Source: Acetobacter indonesiensis (GTDB lineage Bacteria > Pseudomonadota > Alphaproteobacteria > Acetobacterales > Acetobacteraceae). Taken from it: 64,000 nt of DNA. The stretch is taken from contig NZ_BAMW01000057.1 in assembly GCF_000963945.1 (NCBI RefSeq), forward strand, positions 1-64,000, read 5' to 3'. The notes beneath the pieces were generated by a model. That model saw only the letters and a list, made by a program, of their open reading frames with translations. It was not told the origin of the DNA and ran no database searches. Both the position numbers and the translations under genes were made by a program. Of the stretch, positions 1-9,893 are shown piece by piece; position 1 is the stretch's first letter, and the number at the start of each line of letters is the position of its first letter.

Positions 1-2081
<2,081 letters not shown>

Positions 2082-2116
2082 ATAGAGCGACCAGAACTTT
2101 CTGAACAAAGTGTAGA

Positions 2117-2812
2117 TCAGATACCCGGCAACTCGTTAACAGTTACCACACGCCACCCTTCTTCCAGCCGTTCCAGAATGGTGAGAGAAAGGTTCTGGAT
2201 GGAAAAATGAAGCGCTGTTTCAGCGTGAATACGCAATGCATGGGCCAGTGCCGCACGGATTGCGCCACCGTGGCTAACGGCAACGACGTCTTGTCCGGCA
2301 TATGCTTCCGCCAGCCGATCAAGCCCACGCCCCACACGGGCACAGACATCAATCATGCTCTCACCATTAGGGGGGCATTCAGACGCTGACACTGACCAGA
2401 AGGGATGGGGTGCCAGATGCAGATGGTGTGGCAGTTCATGGTGCGCCATACCCTGCCATGCCCCGAGGTCCTGCTCTATCAATGCGGGCTCGACCGTGAG
2501 CTGGGCTGTGCCGTATCCGGCATCCTGAATTGCCTCCGCCGTGCAGCGCGTTCGTGAAAGAGGGCTCACAAGCCAGTTTGCTTTTTTAGGCAAACGGGCT
2601 GCCAGCGCTTCATACATGGGGCGTTGGGCAATCAGACTATCGGGGCACAGAGGCACATCTAGCGTGCCATAGAGGCTAAGCCGGGCATTCTGTTCCACCA
2701 GTGCATGGCGAATCAGCCAGAAGCGGGTCACGCCTGACGCCAGTTGCGGCGTGTCCAGAAAATTACCCTGATTGGTTTGCGTTACTTTGGTCGGAGAAGC
2801 TGTCACAGTCAT
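2117..2812 (-). CDS. Histidine phosphatase family protein
   Basis: A 231-residue member of the phosphoglycerate mutase-like histidine phosphatase superfamily, which removes phosphate from small molecules through a phospho-histidine. The N-terminal catalytic motif reads FWLIRHALVEQN, so the usual RHG is RHA; a basic SPLSRTRCTAEA follows, then a central Glu region, and the second catalytic His is in AVSHGGAIRAAL. The size suits a CobC/GpmB-like phosphatase rather than a cofactor-dependent mutase. It starts 15 bp after the stop of the PLP enzyme on the same strand, so the two are probably one transcript and may act on the same compound. The substrate cannot be told from sequence; alpha-ribazole phosphatase is possible but no other cobalamin gene is near. 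Confidence 0.85.
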   Translation of the reverse strand: MTVTASPTKVTQTNQGNFLDTPQLASGVTRFWLIRHALVEQNARLSLYGTLDVPLCPDSLIAQRPMYEALAARLPKKANWLVSPLSRTRCTAEAIQDAGYGTAQLTVEPALIEQDLGAWQGMAHHELPHHLHLAPHPFWSVSASECPPNGESMIDVCARVGRGLDRLAEAYAGQDVVAVSHGGAIRAALAHALRIHAETALHFSIQNLSLTILERLEEGWRVVTVNELPGI

Positions 2813-2827
2813 AACGCTGTTGTGCGA

Positions 2828-5005
2828 TCAGGATTGCCCCAAGGCAAGCGAAGAAATCGTGACGCTGTCACGCTTTCCGTTGCCGTATATGTGGCTGCTC
2901 CTCGCGTCAGGCGGCACATCGTGGATAAAAATACCAGCCTGTGACCGCGGTGCATAAGAAGGGGAAGGGTCAGCCTGCTCGATAGGCTGCCAATAAGCCA
3001 GAATCAGGCTGATTTTGGCCAGAACCTTACCTGCGTCAGCAATTTCCCGTTCCAGTCTGGCGCTCGCCCCCAGTCCATCATGCGATGGTTCCCCTGAAAT
3101 GAGGCGCGCACCCGCTGAAAGCCGCAAAGCCGCAGCTTTACCGCCGCGCGCATGGGGATGCAGCAGAGCGACCGGCTGGCCAAGGTGACACAGGAGCGCC
3201 CCCAGCGTCCGGTGTTCAGGCGGTACAAAAGCGGAGACATCCGCGTTTAGCCATTGGTACAATTTGCGACATCGATCGAAATCAAGGGGGGTATCAATAT
3301 CCTCCGCTTCGGGTGCCCGCACCATGAAAGAAAGAATTGTCTGCTGCCTGTCCCAATCATGGGCAATGATTGGACGTTGCGGCACATATGGGGTCAGCAA
3401 CTGCAAGTCTGGCTGATTGAAAATAATCGTCATGACAGCATGTAAAAAACGCCCTAGCCGGTCTGACACCACATTCGCAGGAACGGCAGCAAAAGCCTCC
3501 ATTTCAGCTCGTGCCGCAGCCCAGCGTAGCAATAATCCATGATTGGCCCCATTCCCCAACACGCGACACGCCGGACTGGCTGGCCATTCGCAGCAATTGG
3601 CATAAGCCACCAACCCTGCTGGCAATGAAGCTGCCTGAAGCCGGTCTTTCCAATTTGGAGGCAAAAGCAATGCGCCGCAGAAGGGAGGGCCAGTAAAAAA
3701 TTTTGACCCGGTCACCATAACGGCCCAGCCTTGAGCCATGTAGGCGGCTATTCTGTCTGGCATAAGCCGCGCCTGACAGGCATCAACCACCACATCAAGC
3801 TGACCGGGATAAGCCGCACACAAAGCCGCAACTGCCTCCATATCCGGGGCTAGAAGACCGGTTTTAGACAGATCAAGCACATGCAGAAGCACTCGACGGC
3901 CCTGCGCCACTTCTTCAGCCACCATTGTCTGGCAGGCACGAATAACGTCTGAAGCCGGATATAAGCCTCCTTCCTCATTTCTAAGAGGAATGGTGAGGCA
4001 TTTTGTATCGGGCGCGAAGCCGTCAATGAGTGCTCCTTTCTCAACAGTAATGCCCATAGCCGTTTCATGAGCAAAGTGGCATCCTTTCGCCGCAAGCGGG
4101 ATTCCGCTCCCTGTTTCGTCTGGGGCCGTCAATATGGTGGTGACTGGTGCACCGCAGGCAGAAGACAAAGCAAGAACAGCCAACGCGCTATCCGTGCCAG
4201 ATGCTGAAAGGACAACAGCGTCCGTGTCTTCGATGCCAAAGAAGTCAGCCAAAAAAGCCCGCATATCCTGCATTTTCTGCTGCAAAAATGAGAGGGCTTG
4301 CCCTTGTAAGACAGCCCTCATCAGTTGAAGACGCAGGGCTTCACCCCCAGCAAATCCCCGTTCTGACAGAGAGGATGCTGTTGATGATGCAAACGTAATC
4401 GCCCATGGGCGCGGACGATGAGAGCAACCGTAATGGTTTAAGCCTGAACGACGCCCTACGCTTAGCCGAGCGTCCCCTCCTTCAGCCATAAGGTCTTCCA
4501 CCGGTCCAATCAGATGCCAGGCATCGCTCAACCAGACATGCAGACGTTCCCAGTCTGACAGCGTAAGAGCCGCCAGATCTGGGCTGACTTCAAGAAGGGA
4601 ACAAAGCGTTGGACTGATTTCTTGAAGAAAAGACAGAGCGGGTGGTTGTACATCACTAAAGACACGCACCCAAGACTCCGGCAGCCTACTTTCCGGCACA
4701 CTATCCAAAGACCAGCACCGTGCCGTCGTTCTGGCCGCCATCAGGGTGATTTTTGTAATATCAAGAACGGACGGTGCCGTATTTTTTAGTAAAACAGCCA
4801 GTTCAAGCGCATGGCGCAGATGAAATGCGACAACTGATTCCTCCCCAAGACAGGGAGCACCAAGAATAATTCCCTGACTCTGATCGACCTGAAAAGGAAG
4901 ACCGATAGAAGGGTCAAGTTGAATATAACAAGATGGTGCCAAAACCTTTAATTCTGGCCTTTGTAATACTTTAAGAAGCGTTTCTGTCAGGTTTTCAGCA
5001 AACAT
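2828..5005 (-). CDS. PLP-dependent enzyme, fold type I, large and divergent
   Basis: About 725 residues. The first ~200 have no motif I recognise. Residues ~205-520 (numbered from an upstream TTG at 5053) look like a class-V aminotransferase/decarboxylase core: SASGTDSA near 285 as phosphate-binding turn, VVVDACQAR near 424 with the Asp that would contact the pyridine nitrogen, and VTGSKFFTGPPF with Lys451 as likely Schiff-base lysine. A C-terminal ~220-residue region follows. This is much longer than ordinary aminotransferases (~400). The start is uncertain: ATG 5005 has GGAA 7 nt upstream, while TTG 5053 has GGAG only 3 nt away. It is divergent from rfbB and precedes the histidine phosphatase. 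Reaction and substrate are unknown; the PLP fold is inferred from motifs only. Confidence 0.75.
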   Translation of the reverse strand: MFAENLTETLLKVLQRPELKVLAPSCYIQLDPSIGLPFQVDQSQGIILGAPCLGEESVVAFHLRHALELAVLLKNTAPSVLDITKITLMAARTTARCWSLDSVPESRLPESWVRVFSDVQPPALSFLQEISPTLCSLLEVSPDLAALTLSDWERLHVWLSDAWHLIGPVEDLMAEGGDARLSVGRRSGLNHYGCSHRPRPWAITFASSTASSLSERGFAGGEALRLQLMRAVLQGQALSFLQQKMQDMRAFLADFFGIEDTDAVVLSASGTDSALAVLALSSACGAPVTTILTAPDETGSGIPLAAKGCHFAHETAMGITVEKGALIDGFAPDTKCLTIPLRNEEGGLYPASDVIRACQTMVAEEVAQGRRVLLHVLDLSKTGLLAPDMEAVAALCAAYPGQLDVVVDACQARLMPDRIAAYMAQGWAVMVTGSKFFTGPPFCGALLLPPNWKDRLQAASLPAGLVAYANCCEWPASPACRVLGNGANHGLLLRWAAARAEMEAFAAVPANVVSDRLGRFLHAVMTIIFNQPDLQLLTPYVPQRPIIAHDWDRQQTILSFMVRAPEAEDIDTPLDFDRCRKLYQWLNADVSAFVPPEHRTLGALLCHLGQPVALLHPHARGGKAAALRLSAGARLISGEPSHDGLGASARLEREIADAGKVLAKISLILAYWQPIEQADPSPSYAPRSQAGIFIHDVPPDARSSHIYGNGKRDSVTISSLALGQS

Positions 5006-5174
5006 ATTCTCGTTCCAACCCACTTCTAACGCTCTGTGACATTTGTATTTCAATATCTCCGTATGCCTTAAATTCGCAAATTTTACATGATTACTGGTGA
5101 AGGCTGATCTTCTGGGTTATGCCTAGTATGTAAATTTTAAGAGTGCCTTTTTGGTCCACAAGAGCGGAATCTCA

Positions 5175-6233
5175 ATGCGTATCTTATTGACAGGCGGGTG
5201 TGGGTTTATCGGGTCTGCGGTAATCCGGCATATTATAAAAGCAACCAACCATACGGTTCTGAATGTTGACTGCATGACCTATGCGGCATCGGAAGAAACC
5301 GTTGAAAACGCGCCTGACAGCGGGCGCTACGAGTTTGCACGCGCAAACATCGTGAACGGCAGCGAGATGAGCCGCCTGTTTGAAACATTCCGGCCGCATG
5401 CCGTCATGCATCTGGCGGCAGAAAGCCATGTGGACCGTTCGATCGACGGGCCGGGCGTGTTCATTCAGACCAACGTGGTTGGCACATATTCCCTGCTTGA
5501 AGCCGCCCGGAAATATTGGCTGACGCTTGATAAAGCTGACCGTGAAGCGTTCCGCTTCCACCATATTTCGACGGATGAAGTTTTCGGTGCTCTGGAACCA
5601 AACGATCCGCCGTTTACAGAAACGACACCTTACGATCCGCGTAGCCCATATTCGGCCAGCAAAGCCTCTTCTGACCATCTGGTGCGTGCTTGGTACCATA
5701 CCTATGGTCTGCCAACTTTCGTGACCAACACGACAAACAATTACGGGATCTGGCACTTCCCGGAAAAGCTCATCCCGCTGATCACGATCAACGCTATCGA
5801 AGGCAAGGATCTGCCCGTCTATGGTGACGGTGCCAATGTCCGTGACTGGCTGTTTGTCGAAGATCACGCTGAAGCCTTGGTCAAAGCAGTAGAAAACGGT
5901 GTGCCCGGCGAAACCTACGCCATTGGTGCCCGCCAGCCCCGCACCAATCTGGAAGTCGTCAAAACCATCTGTAAGGTTCTGGATGAACTGTCCCCGGACG
6001 CCCAAGGTCCGCGTGAGCGCCTGATCCGCTTTGTAACCGACAGACCGGGCCATGATTTCCGTTATGAAATTGATCCAACCCATGCTGAAAAAGCCTTGGA
6101 CTGGAAAGCCAAACACGACTTTGAAACCGGTATCCGCCGTACGGTGCAGTGGTATCTGGATAATCGTGACTGGTGGGAAGCTATCCGCGCCCGCCGCTAT
6201 ACTGGAAACCGTCTGGGAACCGCAGCAGAATGA
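5175..6233 (+). CDS. rfbB: dTDP-glucose 4,6-dehydratase
   Basis: Second step of dTDP-L-rhamnose synthesis: converts dTDP-glucose to dTDP-4-keto-6-deoxyglucose with NAD+. 352 residues, the family's normal length. The N-terminus carries the Rossmann motif GGCGFIGS; the active-site acid motif STDEVFG and the YSASK catalytic Tyr/Lys pair are intact. The open frame extends 8 codons upstream to a TTG, but ATG 5175 gives the expected MRILLTGG start. It heads the plus-strand cluster rfbB-A-C-D and glycosyltransferase; its ATGA overlap with rfbA indicates translational coupling. The 169 bp between it and the minus-strand PLP gene must hold divergent promoters. Rhamnose is likely destined for LPS or an exopolysaccharide. 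Confidence 0.97.
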   Translation: MRILLTGGCGFIGSAVIRHIIKATNHTVLNVDCMTYAASEETVENAPDSGRYEFARANIVNGSEMSRLFETFRPHAVMHLAAESHVDRSIDGPGVFIQTNVVGTYSLLEAARKYWLTLDKADREAFRFHHISTDEVFGALEPNDPPFTETTPYDPRSPYSASKASSDHLVRAWYHTYGLPTFVTNTTNNYGIWHFPEKLIPLITINAIEGKDLPVYGDGANVRDWLFVEDHAEALVKAVENGVPGETYAIGARQPRTNLEVVKTICKVLDELSPDAQGPRERLIRFVTDRPGHDFRYEIDPTHAEKALDWKAKHDFETGIRRTVQWYLDNRDWWEAIRARRYTGNRLGTAAE

Positions 6234-7141
6234 CACAGAAACCCGCAGTCGCCACGCCCATGAAGGGCATTCTGCTGGCCGGTGGCTCCGGCACGCGCCT
6301 TTATCCAATGACGCTGGCAGCAAGCAAACAGCTTCTGCCTGTCTATGATAAGCCGATGGTCTATTATCCTTTGTCCACGCTGATGCTGGCAGGGATCAAG
6401 GACATCATGATTATCAGCACCCCTGCTGATCTGCCGCAGTTCAAACGTCTGCTGGGCGATGGGTCCCAGTTTGGTGTGACCTTTACGTACCGTGTCCAGG
6501 AATCTCCCGATGGGATTCCTCAGGCATTTCTGATTGCTGAAGACTGGCTGGGCGATGCGCCTTGTGCGCTGGCGCTGGGTGATAATCTGATTTTTGCCGA
6601 CCATTTGAGTGCAGCCCTGCAAAGTGCGGCTCTGCGACCCAAAGGGGCAACCGTGTTCGCCTATCAGGTCCGCGATCCGGAGCGGTATGGTGTGGTCACA
6701 TTTGATGAGACCGGACGTGCTCTTAGCATTGTTGAAAAACCCAAGGAAGCTCCCTCTAACTGGGCTGTGACTGGACTGTATTTCTATGACAACCGCGTTC
6801 TGGAGTTTGCAAAGCGCGTAAAGCCTTCTGCCCGTGGCGAGTTGGAAATTACAGACCTTAACCGCTTCTATCTGGAAGAAGGGTCTCTCCACGTTGACCG
6901 GTTGGGCCGTGGGTGTGCCTGGCTTGATGCAGGTCTGCCTGACAGCCTGATGGAAGCCGGCCAGTTTGTTCATACCATTCAAGCCCGACAGGGCATGTTG
7001 GTGGGATCACCAGCCGAGGTAGCGTATCGCCTTGGTTTTATTGATGCAAACCAGTTGCGTACCCACGCACAGCGTATGGGCAAGACGGAACTCGGTCGCC
7101 TGCTTCTGCAAATTGCAGACTCTGACCCTGCAGGAACCTAA
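6230..7141 (+). CDS. rfbA: Glucose-1-phosphate thymidylyltransferase
   Basis: First step of the pathway: joins dTTP and glucose-1-phosphate to dTDP-glucose. 303 residues, close to the usual ~290. The nucleotide-binding loop [11 protein letters not shown] begins about 15 residues in, followed by [16 protein letters not shown] and [19 protein letters not shown], all diagnostic of RmlA. The ATG at 6230 overlaps the rfbB stop as ATGA; an in-frame ATG at 6260, just before KGILLAGG, is an alternative without a clear ribosome-binding site. Feedback inhibition by dTDP-rhamnose is known for the family and not testable here. Confidence 0.97.
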   Translation: MTQKPAVATPMKGILLAGGSGTRLYPMTLAASKQLLPVYDKPMVYYPLSTLMLAGIKDIMIISTPADLPQFKRLLGDGSQFGVTFTYRVQESPDGIPQAFLIAEDWLGDAPCALALGDNLIFADHLSAALQSAALRPKGATVFAYQVRDPERYGVVTFDETGRALSIVEKPKEAPSNWAVTGLYFYDNRVLEFAKRVKPSARGELEITDLNRFYLEEGSLHVDRLGRGCAWLDAGLPDSLMEAGQFVHTIQARQGMLVGSPAEVAYRLGFIDANQLRTHAQRMGKTELGRLLLQIADSDPAGT

Positions 7142-7182
7142 GTCCCTTTTTATCATACCTTTCAGCCTGGAGCATTAACCCC

Positions 7183-7740
7183 ATGAAAGTCGAACGTCTC
7201 GCCATCCCGGATGTCATTCTGGTGACCCCCCCACGTTTTGGCGATAATCGTGGTTTCTTTTCAGAAACCTATAATGTTGACCGCATGCGTGATGCCGGGA
7301 TTGCCCAGCCATTTGTGCAGGACAACCAGAGTCTCTCCCGGCAGAAAGGGGTCGTCCGCGGCCTGCACTGCCAGCTCGACCCGCATGCGCAGGGAAAACT
7401 GGTGCGGTGCACCAAAGGGGCCATCTGGGACGTGGCTGTTGACGCCCGTACTGGCTCCCCCACTTACGGCAAATGGGTCGCAGCCGAACTGTCTGAAGAA
7501 AATTGGTCACAGCTGTGGATTCCACCGGGCTTTCTGCACGGTTTCTGCACACTGACTGAAAATGCGGAAGTGCAGTACAAATGCACCGGGCTGTATGACA
7601 AAGCCTCTGAACGCGCTGTAATCTGGAACAGTGCTGAACTGGCGATTGATTGGCCCATTAAAGCCGAAGAAGCCGTGCTATCTGAAAAAGACCTTGAAGC
7701 ACCAGAATTTTCAGCAGCCAAAGGCTGGTTTCACCTATAA
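7183..7740 (+). CDS. rfbC: dTDP-4-dehydrorhamnose 3,5-epimerase
   Basis: Third step: epimerises C3 and C5 of dTDP-4-keto-6-deoxyglucose. 185 residues, typical RmlC length. The cupin signature is present: FVQDNQSLSRQKGVVRGLH, with the catalytic His in RGLHCQ, and WIPPGFLHGF further on. GGAG lies 12 nt before the ATG. It sits 41 bp after rfbA and 18 bp before rfbD, so all four rml genes form one operon. Confidence 0.97.
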   Translation: MKVERLAIPDVILVTPPRFGDNRGFFSETYNVDRMRDAGIAQPFVQDNQSLSRQKGVVRGLHCQLDPHAQGKLVRCTKGAIWDVAVDARTGSPTYGKWVAAELSEENWSQLWIPPGFLHGFCTLTENAEVQYKCTGLYDKASERAVIWNSAELAIDWPIKAEEAVLSEKDLEAPEFSAAKGWFHL

Positions 7741-7758
7741 GACACGGAGCAGAAACAG

Positions 7759-8661
7759 ATGAGTATTCTGGCACCCGAGGGCGGTCCCATTCTGGTAACA
7801 GGTGGGACAGGCCAGCTGGCAACATCTCTGGTTAATTTAGGTGGACGGCGCATCAAGTGCGTGGGCCGCCCGGCTTTCGACTTTGATAAACCTGAAACGC
7901 TGGCCGCTACACTTGATGCTGTTAAACCTGTTGCTGTTGTCAATGCAGCCGCATGGACAGCCGTAGATCTGGCTGAAACCGAACAGGCTGGGGCAGCCCG
8001 CGCCAATACCAGCGGCCCGGCAGAGCTGGCGCGTCTGTGTGCAGAGCGTGACACTCCGCTGATTCATGTTTCGACGGATTACGTGTTTTCTGGTGACAAA
8101 GGCGCGCCTTACGTTGAAACCGATGCGGTTTCTCCTGAAACAGTGTACGGCTCGACCAAAGCCGAAGGGGAAAAGCTGGCTCTCGCAGCTAACCCCAAGA
8201 CCCTGATTTTCCGCACGTCATGGGTCTATTCAGCCCACGGCAAGAACTTTGTGCGCACCATGTTGAATGCTGGTGCCAAAAACCCTGCTCTGAAAGTTGT
8301 TGGGGACCAAAAAGGCAATCCAACCAGTTCAGATGATCTGGCACGGGCTATTCTGTCTGTACTAGCCATTATTGAAAAAGATGGCTGGAAAGCGGATTTC
8401 GCCGGCATCTACCACGTTTGCGGCACAGGGGACACCACATGGCATGGGCTGGCCGTTGCTGCCCTGAAAGATGCAGCTGCGCATGGGCAGGCCATGCCTG
8501 AAGTTTCTGCCATTCGTACGCAAGACTGGCCAACGCCCGCCAAGCGCCCGGCAGATTCCCGTATGGATAATTCAAAGCTAACCCGCGTCTTCGGGGTGAC
8601 TATGCCTGCGTGGGAAGACAGTGTAAAACAAACAGTAGATCAGATTTTTACTCAAGCCTGA
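7759..8661 (+). CDS. rfbD: dTDP-4-dehydrorhamnose reductase
   Basis: Final step, NAD(P)H-dependent reduction to dTDP-L-rhamnose. 300 residues. The nucleotide-binding motif TGGTGQLA is at the N-terminus, STDYVFSGDKGAPY in the middle, and the catalytic Tyr/Lys pair is in YGSTKAEGE. The ribosome-binding site ACGGAGCAG precedes the ATG. With RfbB, A and C it gives a complete dTDP-rhamnose pathway. A stable hairpin (8678-8709) separates it from the glycosyltransferase. Confidence 0.97.
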   Translation: MSILAPEGGPILVTGGTGQLATSLVNLGGRRIKCVGRPAFDFDKPETLAATLDAVKPVAVVNAAAWTAVDLAETEQAGAARANTSGPAELARLCAERDTPLIHVSTDYVFSGDKGAPYVETDAVSPETVYGSTKAEGEKLALAANPKTLIFRTSWVYSAHGKNFVRTMLNAGAKNPALKVVGDQKGNPTSSDDLARAILSVLAIIEKDGWKADFAGIYHVCGTGDTTWHGLAVAALKDAAAHGQAMPEVSAIRTQDWPTPAKRPADSRMDNSKLTRVFGVTMPAWEDSVKQTVDQIFTQA

Positions 8662-8677
8662 CCTCTACAAAGACTAA

Positions 8678-8709
8678 CAGGCACGGTCACATTTCAATAA
8701 CCGTGCCTG
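8678..8709 (+). terminator. Stem-loop between rfbD and glycosyltransferase
   Basis: Perfect 10-bp stem CAGGCACGGT / ACCGTGCCTG with a 12-nt loop, 16 nt after the rfbD stop. No U-run follows, so it is not a standard intrinsic terminator; it may stabilise the upstream mRNA 3' end or reduce read-through into the glycosyltransferase. Confidence 0.5.
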
Positions 8710-8730
8710 ACTGACCTAAAAGGACACTGT

Positions 8731-9717
8731 GTGCAGAAAGACAGTCAGAGCATTTTGCCCGGACACGCCTCTGCGCATAGTGAATCCAATAATTCCGTTA
8801 GTATTTTACTGTCTCTTTATAACGGAGCAAAGTATTTAGCGGAACAACTCGCCTCACTTGAAACCCAAACACATACAAACTGGGTTTTATACTGGCGGGA
8901 TGACGGATCTACAGACTCCTCTCTTTCTTTCATGAAAGCCTTCTCCCAGAAGGTCGGAGAAGATCGATGTGTTCTGATAAGCGATCAAAACGGACAGCAC
9001 ATTGGTGTCACAGCCTCATATACAAAACTTTTGGCCGCAGTTCCCTCTGGCACAGCCGTCGCGTTCTGCGATCAGGATGATGTCTGGTTCCCGGACAAAC
9101 TTGAACGCGGCCTGAATGCTCTGGCTCCCTTCACCGCACAACCAAGCCTTTACTGTGCCAGACAGATGCTAACGGATAAGTCTCTGTCTCCTCTGGGTCT
9201 CTCTCCATCTTTACCAGACCAGACTTCTTTTCTGGCGGCGCTGACACAGAATATTGCTACGGGCTGTACTCTTCTTCTGTCTCCCGCCGGGGCTGAATTA
9301 TTAAAAAAAGCTCTGCCTGCGCCGCAGCATATTCTGCACGACTGGTGGGCCTATCTGATGGTTACCGGCGCAGGCGGCGTTATTCACTTAGATAATGAGC
9401 CCTGCCTGTTTTACCGTCAGCATGGCCAGAATGCCGTCGGGGCACATGTGCAATTTGCCAAACGGGCTTTTGCCGCCTTAAAGCGCGGACCACGGCTTTT
9501 CATGAGCATCTTCCGCGCTAACACAATGTATCTGATGCAGCGCAAACAGATGCTGACCCCCGATAACCAGAAAAACCTGATTTTCATTGCAAACGGCCTA
9601 CGTCGAGGAGTCGGTGGCGTTCAAGCCCGATTCTCCATTTTGCGGCAGCTACAGCAATTACGAAGACACGAAAAACTGGAACAGTTGGTCTTCCAAGTTT
9701 GGTTTCTGTTCGGTTAA
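8731..9717 (+). CDS. Glycosyltransferase family 2
   Basis: 328 residues. The GT-A fold markers are present: SVSILLSLYNGAKYLAEQL at the N-terminus, YWRDDGSTDSS for the nucleotide-sugar site, and DQDDVWFPDKLERGL as the DxD-like metal-binding motif. These resemble rhamnosyltransferases of the RfbN/WbbL type. The start is GTG at 8731 with AAGGA 7 nt upstream. Directly following rfbBACD, it probably transfers rhamnose or a neighbouring sugar to an LPS core, O-antigen or exopolysaccharide; donor and acceptor are inferred from position only. No membrane segment is evident. Confidence 0.88.
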   Translation: MQKDSQSILPGHASAHSESNNSVSILLSLYNGAKYLAEQLASLETQTHTNWVLYWRDDGSTDSSLSFMKAFSQKVGEDRCVLISDQNGQHIGVTASYTKLLAAVPSGTAVAFCDQDDVWFPDKLERGLNALAPFTAQPSLYCARQMLTDKSLSPLGLSPSLPDQTSFLAALTQNIATGCTLLLSPAGAELLKKALPAPQHILHDWWAYLMVTGAGGVIHLDNEPCLFYRQHGQNAVGAHVQFAKRAFAALKRGPRLFMSIFRANTMYLMQRKQMLTPDNQKNLIFIANGLRRGVGGVQARFSILRQLQQLRRHEKLEQLVFQVWFLFG

Positions 9718-9828
9718 GCCTGAAAAAATTGGGCTTTTGCCAAAACTCTGCCTTACAAACCTTCTTTAGAACAGCAGATCACGGTAGGTTAAGCCACCGT
9801 TTCTGAACGAAGCCTTTGTTTTAACTGT

Positions 9829-9868
9829 CCTGAAAAGAACGGCAGCCCCGATGCTGCGTCTCTTCAGG
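9829..9868 (+). repeat. Imperfect inverted repeat upstream of ftsK
   Basis: Outer arms CCTGAA / TTCAGG and inner arms GCAGC / GCTGC with a CCCGAT loop form a long imperfect hairpin ending ~25 nt before the likely ftsK start. It could shield or expose the start region, or be a relic terminator; no U-run is present. Confidence 0.5.
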
Positions 9869-9893
9869 CCTCTTGGAGTCAGGATCCAGACCT

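Noticed and set aside
5184-6323. Long minus-strand open frame opposite rfbB
   Set aside because: Antisense to a secure enzyme gene; no ribosome-binding site and no recognisable protein. Open because of GC-biased codon use in rfbB.
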